The notes beneath the pieces were generated by a model, which worked only from the letters and a program-made list of their open reading frames with translations, was not told where the DNA came from and ran no database searches. A stretch of DNA of 64,000 nucleotides, taken from positions 1,178,001 through 1,242,000 of the forward strand of contig OZ037909.1 of assembly GCA_964035575.1 (NCBI GenBank), read 5' to 3'. Position 1 is the first letter of the stretch. Each line of letters starts with the position of its first letter. Shown in pieces: positions 1 to 10,728 of the stretch. A program made the translations under genes and the position numbers. This stretch comes from Rhynchopus sp. YZ270_cl-10. Taxonomy: Eukaryota > Euglenozoa > Diplonemea > Diplonemida > Diplonemidae.

Positions 1-1500
1 TGGGGTAGGAATTGTGAATATATTTTGTGATTATTTTTTATTTTCATTTGTCTCTGGAGGGTGGGAACAACGATGGGTCTTACTTGCACAATATGTGGGG
101 AAATAAAAAAATAAAGGGAAAAATTCATATTGGAACCCCCGCGGTTCCCCTCAGGTTAGGACCCAAGTGCCCTGGTACCCAGGTTCCCAGACCCCCGCAG
201 TGGCACATGACGGCAAGTGTGAGTGACCCACACATGAGGGAATGCGACACTACGTAAAATTTACCACCAGAAGTGTTGTCTTGTTCTTTCATCTCTAGGA
301 ATGTAAATGTCAATCGCGTTTAACTACCACGAGGGCTTGTTCAGTGAACCCACGAGGGGTCGAAGGGGGTTGGTTATCCCATATCTATCAAAGGTTGTGT
401 CGACCAGGCGAATCCACTATGTTACGCTGTACGGGTTAAATCCGAAGAAATAACGCTTTAGCAGCCGCAGGAAGTTTGTTAAAAAGAGTGCCTCACGCTA
501 CACAAACCACCACCCGCGATTGACTTAGATGTTATAACAAAGAGAATTCAGAACAAAACAACACCCTGCCCCATGCACACTAAATTGTCATGCTTCAAGA
601 GCATGCCTGGGCCAAAATTACTATGACGAAAAGGCAACAAGACCACCCACAAGGAGTGTGAAATGTGCACTGGTTTTCTGGGGGAACGCAATATTTTCTT
701 GTGCCTCGTCCTGAATTTCTTGCACTAGCTATGCTCCCTGGTTAATGGCTATAGCAGTGACTGACTAAATGTTCCCACCCAGGTCTTCGTGTGTTGAGGT
801 GTAATGTCGGAGACGGAGAAGCGCAATTGCTGATGAAGTTCAGATTTCACGATCCTGTGATGAGTGTAAATGTGGGTGTAATTAAGTTATGTCGCTTGGA
901 AAAAGAAGTTAATTGTCAAGAAAAATGGTTACCCTGAATTTGGGGAGATAAAAAGACAGGATGCAAAAAGTTGTGTAAAAACCCCCCAAATTTCCCCCAA
1001 AAACCGTCCTGTGAGTTGAGTGTATGAGGGGATTTCAATGTAGGGAAAAAGCAAAAAGTTTAGATTCACCCCATTACACACGAATTACGCCGTGCCCGGG
1101 GCACCCCAATCCTACACATGGTGTTCTGCAAAACACCTGTCACTCTCTTCCTCTTGTTTCTTCAGTACGTGTTTTCTGTGTCCAGTCCAAGCGAATGCGT
1201 TCTGCTGCACGCATACTGAAAATGCAACGCACACAGCACCATATTGCCGAGGTGGTCATCAGGGCGTCCACTCCTCCACCTCTCGGCCACCACCGGGTCT
1301 GCCAGCGACATGTCCTGCTCAGACGGCAAGGTGTCTTTGTGATGAGACGTCTTGTTTTCTGTTCCTGTTCTGGTTCCTGTTGTTGTTGTTCTAGCACCGC
1401 TTCCTGTGGCATGCTCTGTTCCCCCGCAAGCCTTTTTGCAAAACCACCCCTCTCACACCACACCGCACCACCCGCAGAACAAACACCAAACCAAACAACA
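1..1500. other. Upstream non-coding region
   Basis: I see no convincing gene. Open frames here are short and lack coding character. The last 300 bases become C-rich and lead into the ACAATG start context of the first gene. The region between about 1030 and 1500 stays open in the frame of that gene but has no ACAATG-type start, so I read it as leader. Confidence 0.5.
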
Positions 1501-2130
1501 ATGCTGCAGCGAGCCTTGCGTCTCACGGCACGCACCTCTGCGTGCTATGCCCCCTCCTCCTCCTCCTTCTCCACCACACCCCTGCTCCAGAGACGTGCCT
1601 ACACCAACACCGCCACCCGCTGGTACTCAGGCATCGTCTCTGCGATAGCAGGTGACTTCGACTCGCGTGGGTGCATCTGGAAGACTGTAGGTGGTGTGCG
1701 CTTTCTGCTTCCTCCGAAGTGGGACATGCAGGTCAACCGGCAGGGCAATGTGTTCCACATGGACATCACCCCGCAGTTCCGCGAGCGTCCAGGGAAGGAC
1801 ATGGCGATGCTAGTCATCGACTGCGACGAACATAAGTTCACATCAGCGGCGGACGTTCTGGTCAACATCTTCGGCGGCGACAAGCGTGAGTTCATGGAGA
1901 TCGAAGCTGCCAGCGTGGTGCCGCCTATGTCCGGCTACATCGCAGCTGTGCGGTCCAAGGACTCCCAGGAGTGCGAAGGTCTCGCCCGCGTGCTGTACAC
2001 CAAAGACCGTGTGACGTGCTGTGTCTACTTCGGCAACATCGACTACGAGTACTCCAGCCCACAGCGCTCAGCCATGGTGGGCGTGCTTCGGAGCTTCAGC
2101 TACGAAAACGAGAAGTCGACCATGCTCTAG
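1501..2130 (+). CDS. Predicted mitochondrial protein of unknown function
   Basis: Single-exon gene of 209 residues. The start is the ATG in the context aacaacaATG, which matches other starts in the window. Residues 1-45 are rich in Arg, Ser, Thr and Ala and lack acidic residues, as expected of a cleavable mitochondrial presequence (LQRALRLTAR..., then RRAYTNTATRW). The remaining 165 residues look like one compact alpha/beta domain (WKTVGGVRFLLPPKWDMQV, later FMEIEAASVVPPMSGYIAAV). I do not recognise the family. The frame is open upstream to about 1024, but the Cys/Ser-rich low-complexity upstream peptide looks non-coding. I see no introns. Mitochondrial location is an inference from composition only. 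Confidence 0.75.
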   Translation: MLQRALRLTARTSACYAPSSSSFSTTPLLQRRAYTNTATRWYSGIVSAIAGDFDSRGCIWKTVGGVRFLLPPKWDMQVNRQGNVFHMDITPQFRERPGKDMAMLVIDCDEHKFTSAADVLVNIFGGDKREFMEIEAASVVPPMSGYIAAVRSKDSQECEGLARVLYTKDRVTCCVYFGNIDYEYSSPQRSAMVGVLRSFSYENEKSTML

Positions 2131-2754
2131 TAACCTAGATGTGTTGTCGGTGCCCAAGCAACAGCAACATAACCACAGCGCAGTCACAATTCCCACATTC
2201 TGGGCGCACCGAGGTCTTTTTCTGCATTTGAGCGGTACGTTTGTGCAGTGCAGAGGTTGTATGGGTTAGTTCGTGCGGCTCTAAAGCTTACGTTTGAAAA
2301 AGACCTTTCCACCAGCAACTTACAGGACAGTCGGGGCCAGAATGCGATTACGGCACCACACTGCACTGTTCTCGCCTGCGCACTTCGCCAGCAGCAATGC
2401 AATCCCCTTCTCATCCAAGCCATCCAAGGAGCAGAACAACATCTTCAACCCCCTTCAATACACAGCTGATGCTGTGCGACCACCACTGTGCCCAAGGTAC
2501 TAAGCACGAGGCTTACGTTCTTCTTACAAACCTCACTCTCTTTCAATTGCATCGTGCAAAGCACCTGCACACTCCTCTCTGCATCTTGCGGCGATCTTTG
2601 CCTTGTGGACGTCCCCACCTAAACAAACATAGCCACCCTCACAGTATCCTTTATAAAACAAGCCAATATCGTCCACCCTACACCACTCATACCTTCACCA
2701 GACTCCGAAGAGCAACCTCTTTTCATACACAACAACAAAAACACCTACACCACA
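2131..2754. other. Intergenic region
   Basis: No gene seen. The distal half is C-rich with repeated ACCAC and ACACC words and ends in the start context ctacaccacaATG of the next gene, so its end is probably the 5' leader. Confidence 0.5.
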
Positions 2755-5126
2755 ATGGACACCGACAGCGATGACAGCGACTCCGCATCCTCCTCCTCTT
2801 CCTCGGCGTCTTCTTCGCACTCATCGTCCTCCTCCGCCCCGCACACCTCCTCCACCAAGCCCACCCTCTCCGTCAAGAGCTCCTCACGCAGTGTGGGGAG
2901 GACCGCCCCGTCGTCGGCGTCGTCCTCTGCGTCTTCCGCTTCTTCTCCTTCCTCGCCTACTCCTGGTTCACCGCAGCCGTCGGTGACGTCGATGGTAACT
3001 GCTCCGATGGTGAAGGTGATCCGCCCTTCACCAAGCGTGAGTCGAGGGAGCAGTGGGAGTGGGAGTGACAGTGAAAGCAGCGCTGTATCTCCCATGGTGA
3101 GCATGTCCCCAGCGTCGTTGAAAGCACCGGAAACACCGTTTGTGGTTAATTCTGATTCTGAGTCGGGGTCGCAGACGGGGTCCGCTTCGCCTATGATTTC
3201 GGAGTCGCCATTGTCGCCGTTTGCTGCGTCATCTTCATCATCATCTTCTTCCATTGCCTCTCCTCAACGGGGTTCGAGTGTCGGGTCGCATTCGATTGTG
3301 ATAGGTACGCCTGCGTCGCCGAGGGGTTCGGTTACGTTTAATCTAGAGGACAGTCCTGCAGCGTCTCCAAGCGGGCTGCGCTCCCGTCTGAGGTCTGCAA
3401 GTGTGAGTTCGTCTGAAATGAATTTGAGCGAAACGCATCAACCAGAGGTAGACTCATCAATAGGTTCGCCAATGCCGTTTTCTCCTGGGTCAGAGATTTC
3501 CCCGTTGAGACCAAATGAAATGGCATCGTCGTATGGAGACGTAGAGGTGATGCGGGAATTGGATGATTCCAGCTCGGATGAGCATGCAAGAACCGTGCCG
3601 ACGACACCAGGGATTGGGTCTGTGAAGGCGTTGCCCCCACCGCAGAAGGAGGCAAGCAGGATGGAGAAGGCAGCAGCATCCGGGGTACAGCGTGCTGCGG
3701 AGATGGCGGAAAAGAAGGCAGAAAAAAGGGCGGAAATGGAAAAGGAAAAGGAAGAGAGACGGAGGCCCCCGCCACAGCCACGGAAACGTAATAAAGAGCC
3801 TCTTGGGTCGTTTGCCAAGCAAACCGCGTCTTCGCGGGCGAAGTCGCCACCGCGAGACCGTAAGGCCGAAGTGGAGTTCACAAAGTCAGCACGTTCCACA
3901 GACAAGGTGACGACCTTCTATGATAAGGCGTTGGAAGGGGATGCGAAGAAGATTGCTGCAGTGGTACTGAAGTATGTTCCGGATGTGGAGGTGCGTGTCA
4001 CACGGCGGTGTGTTCCTACAATTGCACGACGTTGTGTACCGAAAATTGAACCCGAAAAGGACAGTGATGACGACAGTCAGAAGAAGAAGGAAAAGAAGGC
4101 ACCAAAGATGGCGCGCTGGCAAGCAGACCGTGTCGTGGATGAAGGCGCGCATGCGACAGTTCTTGACGCCACCGCAGAGCGTTGTGAGGATGCGAAAATG
4201 TCATTACTCCCCAGCAGCACCTGTCTTCTGTCGAGAGTTGACACCTCGTTGTACGCGAATGTGTTTGTTTGGGTGCAGATCGACCCAGAGGTTGAGGTGC
4301 TGCTGAGGGTTACTTCGCTTTCTATTGTTGTATCTGCACAGGAGTTGCAAGGGGTGAAGGAGGTGCGCAAGCATGGCCCTGTCATGAACGGACGCCAGGC
4401 AACCTACGCAGCGCTGGCAGGCCGCAAGAAGGGGAGCGAAAAACGCAGTTGGGCAGTATCCGCAAAACGCAACCCCACGGAATCCCTGCTCGACACGCCG
4501 CAAGTAATCCCCGGTCTTCAGCAGGAGTACCCCATCGGCTGTGCAGTGGAACTAGAGGATGGTGACAGTGCTGTTATATCAGGCTACAGAGAGTCTGGGA
4601 AGGTCATTGTGTCTTCAGAAGGCACCAGGTTTGCAGTGGATCCGCATACAGTGAAGGTCGTAGCCTCGCAGGTATGTATTCTTTTAAAAGGCTCTGTTGA
4701 TATGTCACTATACAGCTCGCATCGTTGCAACCTATCCCAGGATCGAACATCCCAAACTACACTACCGGGGTGCAGTCGCGTCCCAGTAAGAACACTCAGG
4801 CGGAGCCGGCAGAGGACAGCGAAGTGAAACCCAAGACGAAACGACTGTCGCGCGCAGAGCACGCCGAGCTCATGAGGAAGCTGGCTGCGAAAGGCCCTCT
4901 GCGGTGTCGGGTATGTGGACTGTAGACTGTGGGGGGGTTTGTGGGGGGGTGGGATTGGGTTGTGTTGTCATTCCTACCTTCACAGAACCTGGAGTGGGTC
5001 GAGCAGCGGAGGCAGGCGGAGGTCGAAGAGATTGAGGCAGCAAAGCGCGCAGCAAACCCAACGTACGCTGCCCTGCAGGATTGGAAGGACGCCTGGAGCA
5101 AGTCGCACAACGGTGATGATTACTGA
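2755..5126 (+). CDS. Ser-rich, probably nuclear protein with C-terminal SH3/KOW-like segment
   Basis: Three exons: 2755-4671, 4716-4910 and 4986-5126, joined in phase 0, with donors GTATGT and acceptors TACAG and CACAG. This gives 750 residues. Residues 1-300 are almost all Ser, Pro, Ala and acidic (tracts of SSSS, S-P dipeptides), which suggests a disordered, heavily phosphorylated region. Residues about 300-350 form a Lys/Glu/Arg-rich helical stretch (EKKAEKRAEMEKEKEERRR). Residues about 590-640 (YPIGCAVELEDGDSAVISGY) resemble the beta-rich KOW/Tudor/SH3 type, but I cannot assign a family. The C-terminus is a charged helix (NLEWVEQRRQAEVEEIEAAK). The composition fits a nuclear or chromatin-associated role, which is inference only. 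The exon joins keep one frame and the final TGA follows DDY. Confidence 0.75.
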
Positions 5127-5596
5127 GCGGTGTGGTGCTGTGTTGCGTGAGGCCTCAGGGTTAGTGGCGTAAACAATGAAGTCAGAAGAAGTTTTAGCTC
5201 GATGTTAGATTAAAAATACATAGATTATATGTGCACAGTAACCCGTCTTTTTTTTTTGACCCTTTTTGACCCTTTTTTTTGTTGAATACCAGCAGTGCCA
5301 GCTTGCAGATATCTCTGTCAAATATGTCATGTTAAAAATAAACCGTCTTTTTTTCGTCCTAGCTTTGAAGAAAGAGAGAATATTTGAAGTGGATTTGGGC
5401 AAAAAAAATAAATGCGCAATTTGTTTTTCCACGCAATAGATTTTGTGTGGATACCATCGTCTTTCTTATCCACCCCATATTTTTTTTCTGTCGAGAAAAT
5501 AATTCCCCCTTCCATTTTTCAATACAATGGCATATTTCGTGTACAACCGGTTTCAAACATACAGCAAAACACAACCACACAAAAAAACACACCACA
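5127..5596. other. Intergenic T-rich region
   Basis: No gene seen. It contains T runs with a repeated TTTTTGACCC word at about 5250-5280. It ends in the caccacaATG context of the next gene. Confidence 0.45.
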
Positions 5597-6266
5597 ATGA
5601 CCAACGCTCTTGTCATCAGCGGAGGGATTGGTGCCCTTGTCAGCGTCCTGCTTGACATCGCCAAGGAGAGGAGCAGCCCGATCGTCAACTTGGTGGTACG
5701 TTGCTCACCCCCTACCCTCTACCCCCTACCCTAAGTAGTTTTACTTGTGGTTTCACCGGTTGGCTTACAACGGACTGAAAATCATCACAATCAAGTTATT
5801 TACTTCACCGTAGTCTAGCACTCTACACGACGTACCCTGTCATGGCCATGACAGGTGATATGACAGGTGGTATTACCAGTACTAAATCTTACTAGTAATA
5901 CTGCCCACCTGTCATACATCACCCGTCATATTACTAGTAATGGGATCACCTGTCATGGCCATGACGGGTACGTCGTGTATGTGTCTCCCTACACACTTTT
6001 TGACGACGATTTTCCGTCTGTATTCATTTTGCAGCCTTCAGGCGACTTTGTGAACATCCCCATAGGCATTGCCTATGAAACAAACACAACTCCCCCGCAA
6101 CTCCAAACATTTTTCCACCACACAGCTCAAGGGGCTTGTTGCCTTTGCCTCGGTCCGCCTGTCCCTGAAGTACTTCAACGAGGGCGCAAAGGACCCCAAC
6201 CTGAAGTACGCGTACTCCGCGATTGTGCTCCTCGCCGTCGCAACCGGCCTCCTCAAGAAGGAATAG
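5597..6266 (+). CDS. Small two-exon membrane protein
   Basis: Exon 1 is 5597-5695 and exon 2 is 6126-6266, joined in phase 0 across a 430-bp intron (donor GTACGT, acceptor CCACACAG). The product is 79 residues. An N-terminal hydrophobic segment (residues 4-21, ALVISGGIGALVSVLL) is followed by a short charged loop (DIAKERSS), a middle amphipathic stretch and a C-terminal hydrophobic helix (AIVLLAVATGLL) ending KKE. The Lys pair near the end resembles an ER-retrieval KKxx tail but is one residue off the usual spacing. I recognise no family. The intron carries a palindromic insertion (listed separately). The start has the favoured context caccacaATG. A later acceptor choice at about 6034 would shift the reading and gives no sensible protein. 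Confidence 0.65.
5824..5979. mobile_element. Palindromic MITE-like insertion in an intron
   Basis: Inverted arms of about 36 bp (5824-5860 and 5944-5979) share ACACGACGTACCC and GTCATGGCCATGACAG with one indel. Outermost TA dinucleotides could be a target duplication, as in Tc1/mariner-type insertions. The interior carries further inverted words (CATATGACAGG type, ACTAGTAAT). No coding capacity. Confidence 0.6.
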
Positions 6267-6350
6267 AATAGCTCCCCCCAGAGCTCCCCCTCAGGGGTTC
6301 GTAGGTGTTCACCATGTCTCTCCCCCCTTTGAGGCTAGGTTTAGTTTTCT

Positions 6351-6393
6351 AAGGTGACTAAGCAACGAGAGGCTTAGGATCATCTTATAAACT
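6351..6393 (+). repeat. Hairpin module HP-A, copy 1
   Basis: AAGGTGACTAAGC, then an 8-nt loop, then GGCTTAGGATCATC. The inner stem is CTAAGC/GCTTAG and the outer stem GGTGA/TCATC. It is followed by a T/C tract ending in TTGCAG, directly before HP-B, so the stretch 6353-6413 looks like a 61-bp intron. Confidence 0.65.
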
Positions 6394-6411
6394 TTTTCTT
6401 TTCTTTTGTTG

Positions 6412-6450
6412 CAGTGCCTGCGTGCGATGAACGGCTCACCGTTTGCACTG
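6412..6450 (+). repeat. Hairpin module HP-B, copy 1
   Basis: The ends CAGTGC and GCACTG are perfectly complementary. The interior reads ctgcgtgcgatgaacggc. It follows HP-A immediately. Confidence 0.6.
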
Positions 6451-7013
6451 AAGCTCTCTTTGCTATTATGATGTGTGTGCCCAGAGAGGGGGAGCGGGGA
6501 GTGCATTTCATACGTTCAAAATACTTTCTTTTGTTTTAAAAAATAGGGTAGCTTTTATTTATAGGAGCAAAAACCAATCCCTTCTGAAATGGCGGGGGGG
6601 TGCTGCATGCTGACCAAAAGGGATCAGCAGAATCACCCTCTCTCTCTCTCTCCTCCCTCCCAATACCAACGAGGGGTGTGAATTCCTTTTGGGCCCTCAC
6701 ACCCCTAAACCTAAAACCAACGAAGAAACAACTCCCCCTATTTTTTTACCAAAATATTACCAAAAATTACTAGTAAGCACTTCTTTTTTGCATAACCCCC
6801 TAGATACCACCTGATTTTTTTTGACCCCGATTTTTCAGCGATGTATGTTGGGCATTTATTTATCGTTGTTTGGCAGAATTTTTCTACCAAAAAATCAGGT
6901 GGACATGCACACTCGGCATATTTATCTCAACTTTTCTCTGAACACCCCTCCCCACCCCTCTCCTATCAGTACCCCATTCTCTCTTCCCCCCCTCCCTCTC
7001 TCTCCCCTTCCAC

Positions 7014-8345
7014 ATGCTTGATGTGCAGCCCATCAAACGAGTCACTCGAGAGTCATGGGAGGAGGATAAGGAGGAGATCGCATGCATTTGCCGTCGTGCG
7101 TCTGCAGTCTCGATAGACTTAGAGATGAGCGGTGTCGGGGATGGGGAGATGCGGTATCTACATGGTGCAGGGGAGAGGTATGGCGAGGCACGGCAGTGGG
7201 CCGAACGGTACTGTGTGGTGCAGATGGGGTTGTGCTTTGTTACGGTCAATGAGACTGCATCCAACCCGAACCCCGCCCTGGCAGGCTGGACACTGCACAC
7301 CTACGAGCTCCACCTCCGCCCCGACGAAGGTGCTGACATCTGCTTCTCGGTGGACTCTCTTCTATTCCTCCGAGGTGCGCACTTCGACTTCTCCGGCTGG
7401 GCTGCCAACGCTCTTCCTTACAGCGAAGTACGCGAAACGGTGCGCACCGCTTTCACCCTCCTCCCGGTGATCGGGTTTAGCATCGTCGGGGATTTGCTAT
7501 ATGCGGTACGCAGTCTGTTCGGCAAATTACCAGAGCATGTCGACGATTTTGTTGCATTTGTGAAAAAAGAGTGTCGACCTAGATTGGTAGCAGACTGCAG
7601 ACTGCTGCATCATATGAGCCATGCACCGTCTCTTAAGGTGTTGCATAAGGACCTCTGTGCAAAGGTGAAAGCGGAAGCGGAAGAGACACCATGGCATACT
7701 GCAGGGGCAGATGCGTTGGCGACGATGGAGGTGCTGCTGATGACGCTGCGTCTTGCGGGGGTAGGTGAGCACGCAAAGAAGAAGGGGATAGAGGCAGTGC
7801 TGCGGTCGCAGTTTCGCAATGTCGTGGATAGGGTGCCCTTTCATTGGTCCTTTGATGCGCTTGCTTTGAACCTAGGTGTCGAGGAGCAGTACTGTCCGAA
7901 GCGTGCTTCCTTCTTTAAAGGTGATGTTGTGCTGCACCCTGCCTGCTTTGAGGATGCAAGCGCCCTAAAAAGACACTTCCGTGCCCTCCGCCTCCGCTGT
8001 CTCGCGGACGCCACCTACCTCCTCAGATTCGACAAAGCGGAAACTGGGGACATGTTTTTCGCCCATTCTGCGTTCCGGGATTTTAAAGAGGAGGAGAGGG
8101 GGGGGGAAGGGGGGAAGGGGAAGGGGAAGGGGAAGGGGCGGCACGGCGCCACCCTGCAGCGCATGAGCGACAAAAAGGTGGTGGTCGGGAGCACCCTGTT
8201 CCCGCTCCTGTCCGACCCCGACGCTGTCCCGAAGGAAATGAGTGTGTACACAGTGGAGGAGTTTCTGCGATGGAAGGAGGCTGGTGCTAGTGGCGGTAGG
8301 GGTGGCTCCGATGAGCGACCAAGAAAGCGTGCGAGGCATGGGTGA
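7014..8345 (+). CDS. PARN/CAF1-type poly(A)-specific 3' exoribonuclease
   Basis: Single exon, 443 residues. It looks like a DEDD-type deadenylase of the PARN/TOE1/CAF1 family, which removes mRNA or small-RNA poly(A) tails from the 3' end. The catalytic set can be read: D35 and E37 in SIDLEMSG, D160 in SIVGDLLY, and H228 with D233 in HTAGADA, the same H-x4-D spacing as PARN. The stretch ERYGEARQWAERYCVVQMGL matches the PARN segment after the first acidic pair. The residues between D160 and H228 are shorter than in PARN, where an R3H domain is inserted, so this is a compact form. A Gly/Lys run (about residues 360-375) and a basic end (RPRKRARHG) could be a nuclear localisation signal. The family call is firm; choosing PARN over TOE1 is not. 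Confidence 0.8.
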   Translation: MLDVQPIKRVTRESWEEDKEEIACICRRASAVSIDLEMSGVGDGEMRYLHGAGERYGEARQWAERYCVVQMGLCFVTVNETASNPNPALAGWTLHTYELHLRPDEGADICFSVDSLLFLRGAHFDFSGWAANALPYSEVRETVRTAFTLLPVIGFSIVGDLLYAVRSLFGKLPEHVDDFVAFVKKECRPRLVADCRLLHHMSHAPSLKVLHKDLCAKVKAEAEETPWHTAGADALATMEVLLMTLRLAGVGEHAKKKGIEAVLRSQFRNVVDRVPFHWSFDALALNLGVEEQYCPKRASFFKGDVVLHPACFEDASALKRHFRALRLRCLADATYLLRFDKAETGDMFFAHSAFRDFKEEERGGEGGKGKGKGKGRHGATLQRMSDKKVVVGSTLFPLLSDPDAVPKEMSVYTVEEFLRWKEAGASGGRGGSDERPRKRARHG

Positions 8346-8810
8346 CGAAGGGGAAAGGAGAAGAGGGCACAGTCGGTGTCAGGGGATGGTGTTTGATGGC
8401 ATCAAGCCCCAGGAAAAATGCGTTTTTTATATAGGTACACTATCACGTGAGGGCTTTGTATTTCAAGTCAAAATTTGCTTTTTGTGGGTGAGGTCGAAAG
8501 GGCATCAGTTCTTTGGCCCGACTCAATGTGCCGCTCTTTATTTAGGATTTTAAGGAGTCTACCCAAAGAGCCCTGGTGGTTCAAAAAACCAGATCTTTTT
8601 TTAATTATATTTCTCAAAGGACAGTACAAGGCAGGAGGTTTTGAGGGATCGTCATCCCAAGACCAATGTTTTCTTTCCCCCCTCTACCACATGACATTTC
8701 TCCACAATATTTGCACCCCCATCACTCCCCCTCTGTCACTGCGGATGAGGAACGTTCGCGGTGCCGAGTCTGCTGTTGTGTCTGTTGTTCTGGTTGCCGT
8801 TGTGTTTGTG
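8346..8810. other. Intergenic region with one HP-D module
   Basis: Apart from the HP-D copy at 8434 I see nothing but AT-rich sequence and short chance frames. Confidence 0.45.
8434..8478 (+). repeat. Hairpin module HP-D, copy 1
   Basis: GGTACACTATCACGTGAGG, then GCTTTGTATTTCAAGTC. The outer arms GGTACA and TGTATT can pair (two G-T wobbles). The loop here is ACGTGAG, a variant of ACGAGAG. Confidence 0.6.
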
Positions 8811-9290
8811 TCAGGGGAGGATTGGCGCTGGCTGCCTAATATCCTCCCTGAACGCACCACCCAGTCGAGCTCCGGTTTCTCCACGTATCTGCGAAGAATC
8901 GGCATCCACGCCCTCACGCAGGGTGTCCATCTCCTCAGGGTTGGCGATGAACTTCCCGCCCGTGTATTACTCGTCCTTGCAGTGCTTGAAGATTGCCTTG
9001 GGAGCGTGTCATGCATCAAACGTGGTCATCTCTATGGGCAGAGCTGGGGGCTTTAGTGTAAAGGCTGCTTATTGCCAACGCCTCACATTCGGCGTTACTT
9101 TGGGGCGGTAGCGGGCACTCAGCAGCTGTCGTCGCGACACCACAGCCAGATCTTCAGCAGGCGTTTCAGCAGACGCATCAGGAGTCTCATCAGCGTCGAT
9201 TACCATGGGAGGTGAGACGACGGCTCATGGTGGGAGGAACTCGTCATCCTCCTCCTCGATGCACCCCTCGCCCTGCTAGGCGATCTTCGG
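8811..9290 (-). pseudogene. Decayed coding remnant, minus strand
   Basis: One minus-strand frame reads as protein-like sequence for about 150 codons but is interrupted by several stop codons. Legible pieces include EEEDDEFLPP, an acidic MVIDADETPDASAETPAEDL, then AVVSRRQLLSARYRPKVTP and TGGKFIANPEEMDTLREGVD. I do not recognise the family. The balanced, non-repetitive residue use over a long stretch distinguishes it from the chance frames nearby. It is the longest minus-strand coding signal in the gene-rich half. Confidence 0.4.
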
Positions 9291-9493
9291 GAGCTACACT
9301 CCCCTCCACACTTGCGTTTGCGCTGCGTTTTCACTCGTTGTTGGAAGGGGGGTTGAGGCCCGCCCCCACATCTACACCTACACCACACAGGTTGTGTTAA
9401 ACACTACACCCCCCTCTCCCCTTTCACCCCTCCCCTAATTTGATTATATTCCTCACGGAATTGCCTCCCAAAAAATCGGTCCAATCCAAAACG

Positions 9494-10669
9494 ATGCCCA
9501 CATCGACACCTCAGCCCACCACATCACCACTACCCGCCCCCTCTCGTGTGGTGTCGTCCGACGCGTCTGTGGTGCGCGCACAGTCGCTCGCTGCAGCTGC
9601 CGTGGCTGCCGCTGCTTCTGCTTCTGCCTCTAACGGCATCCTCCCCACCACCACCTCCACATCACACCACCACCGCCACACCTCTGACGCCCGCCTCTCT
9701 GCTGCACACTACGCTATGTCATTGAGTACTCGCTCCGCAAAGTCGATGCAAACCGTTGCTTTGGTGTCTCGGGACCACGCAGCCTCGCTAGACGAGGCGA
9801 GGGTGTCGTGCATGACCGATGCAGGGCTGCGCAACTCGCGTGCCATCGCCGCTGGGGCTGAGGCAGGAACAGCTGCTGCAGCAGAACGCACCGCTGCAGC
9901 GTTGGCAGAAGAGGCGGCTGTGTCTGCTGTCCTCACGAAAGGCCGCGCAGACGCTGCCGCTGCAGAGCTGGACGCAGCGGAACGACGTCTTTCCGCACTA
10001 TCCACCGCCGCCAACACTTCAGCTGAGGCAGCCCGCGAAGCCTTCGCAGCAGAACGCACCACCGCCTTGGAGCTACAAAACGCAAAGAAAGACGCGACCC
10101 GCGCACAACACCTTGCAGCGTGCACACGATCTGAAGCAGAGGCCGCTGCAGACGAAGCGCATACCTTAGCACTGCGTCTGGCTGCAGTGCAGAAAGAGGC
10201 AATGGTGTGCACACGGCTTGCCTCCTTGGAGAAGTCTGCTGCAGTGGTGGCAGGAGGCAGAGCGGTGGCATCAGAGCGTGACGCCGCATCAGCGACACTG
10301 CATGCGCAAAACGCACGACAAAACGCCACCACCGCAGCACATCACCTAAAGACCTCTATTGCAGCTGAAATCGCTCTAGGGGGCTTGGCCAGCGAAGCGC
10401 AGTTTTCAGTGAACAGAGCGAAACGGAGTTTAGAACGCAGCGAAGCACACTACATGCGAGCACAGAGCAAGGAGGTGGAGGCAAGGCTTGTAAAGGAGAG
10501 CGGGGAGCAGCATGTGGAGAGGGTTTTGGGCGACGAAGTGGTGTCCCTCAGCGTGCAGCGTGCAAGGGAGATAGTGGCGAACAGTGTCGCGAGGACTGCG
10601 GTCGAGGGAGCAGCTGTGCATGCATCTGTAGCGCGGTCGCTAGCGACGGAGCACAGTGTGTCTCCGTAG
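9494..10669 (+). CDS. Ala-rich coiled-coil protein
   Basis: Single exon, 391 residues, starting at ATG in the context aaaacgATG. Residues 1-80 are Ser/Thr/Pro/Ala-rich with a short His tract (HHHRH) and are probably disordered. Residues about 85-390 are over 30 percent Ala with regularly spaced Glu, Arg and Lys (AAAERTAAALAEEAAVSAVL, AREAFAAERTTALELQNAKK), typical of a long alpha-helical coiled coil. There is no membrane segment or signal peptide. No catalytic motif is visible. A structural or cytoskeletal role is a guess from composition. The other frames over this gene are open because of its GC-rich Ala codons. Confidence 0.7.
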   Translation: MPTSTPQPTTSPLPAPSRVVSSDASVVRAQSLAAAAVAAAASASASNGILPTTTSTSHHHRHTSDARLSAAHYAMSLSTRSAKSMQTVALVSRDHAASLDEARVSCMTDAGLRNSRAIAAGAEAGTAAAAERTAAALAEEAAVSAVLTKGRADAAAAELDAAERRLSALSTAANTSAEAAREAFAAERTTALELQNAKKDATRAQHLAACTRSEAEAAADEAHTLALRLAAVQKEAMVCTRLASLEKSAAVVAGGRAVASERDAASATLHAQNARQNATTAAHHLKTSIAAEIALGGLASEAQFSVNRAKRSLERSEAHYMRAQSKEVEARLVKESGEQHVERVLGDEVVSLSVQRAREIVANSVARTAVEGAAVHASVARSLATEHSVSP

Positions 10670-10728
10670 AGATGGAGCAGGAAGGGTGTGATATACAAAA
10701 AAGGGAGTTTTTGTAAAAGGTAGATGTT

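Larger units (their letters stand above)
6267..7013. other. Intergenic region with hairpin modules and C-rich leader
   Basis: It holds an HP-A plus HP-B pair (6351-6450), a (CT)n stretch at about 6640, and a pyrimidine-rich leader before the next gene. No gene seen. Confidence 0.5.

Noticed and set aside
2745-3254. Acidic minus-strand frame opposite the Ser-rich exon
   Set aside because: It is the complement of Ser codons (TCN/AGY) of the + gene and has no independent support.
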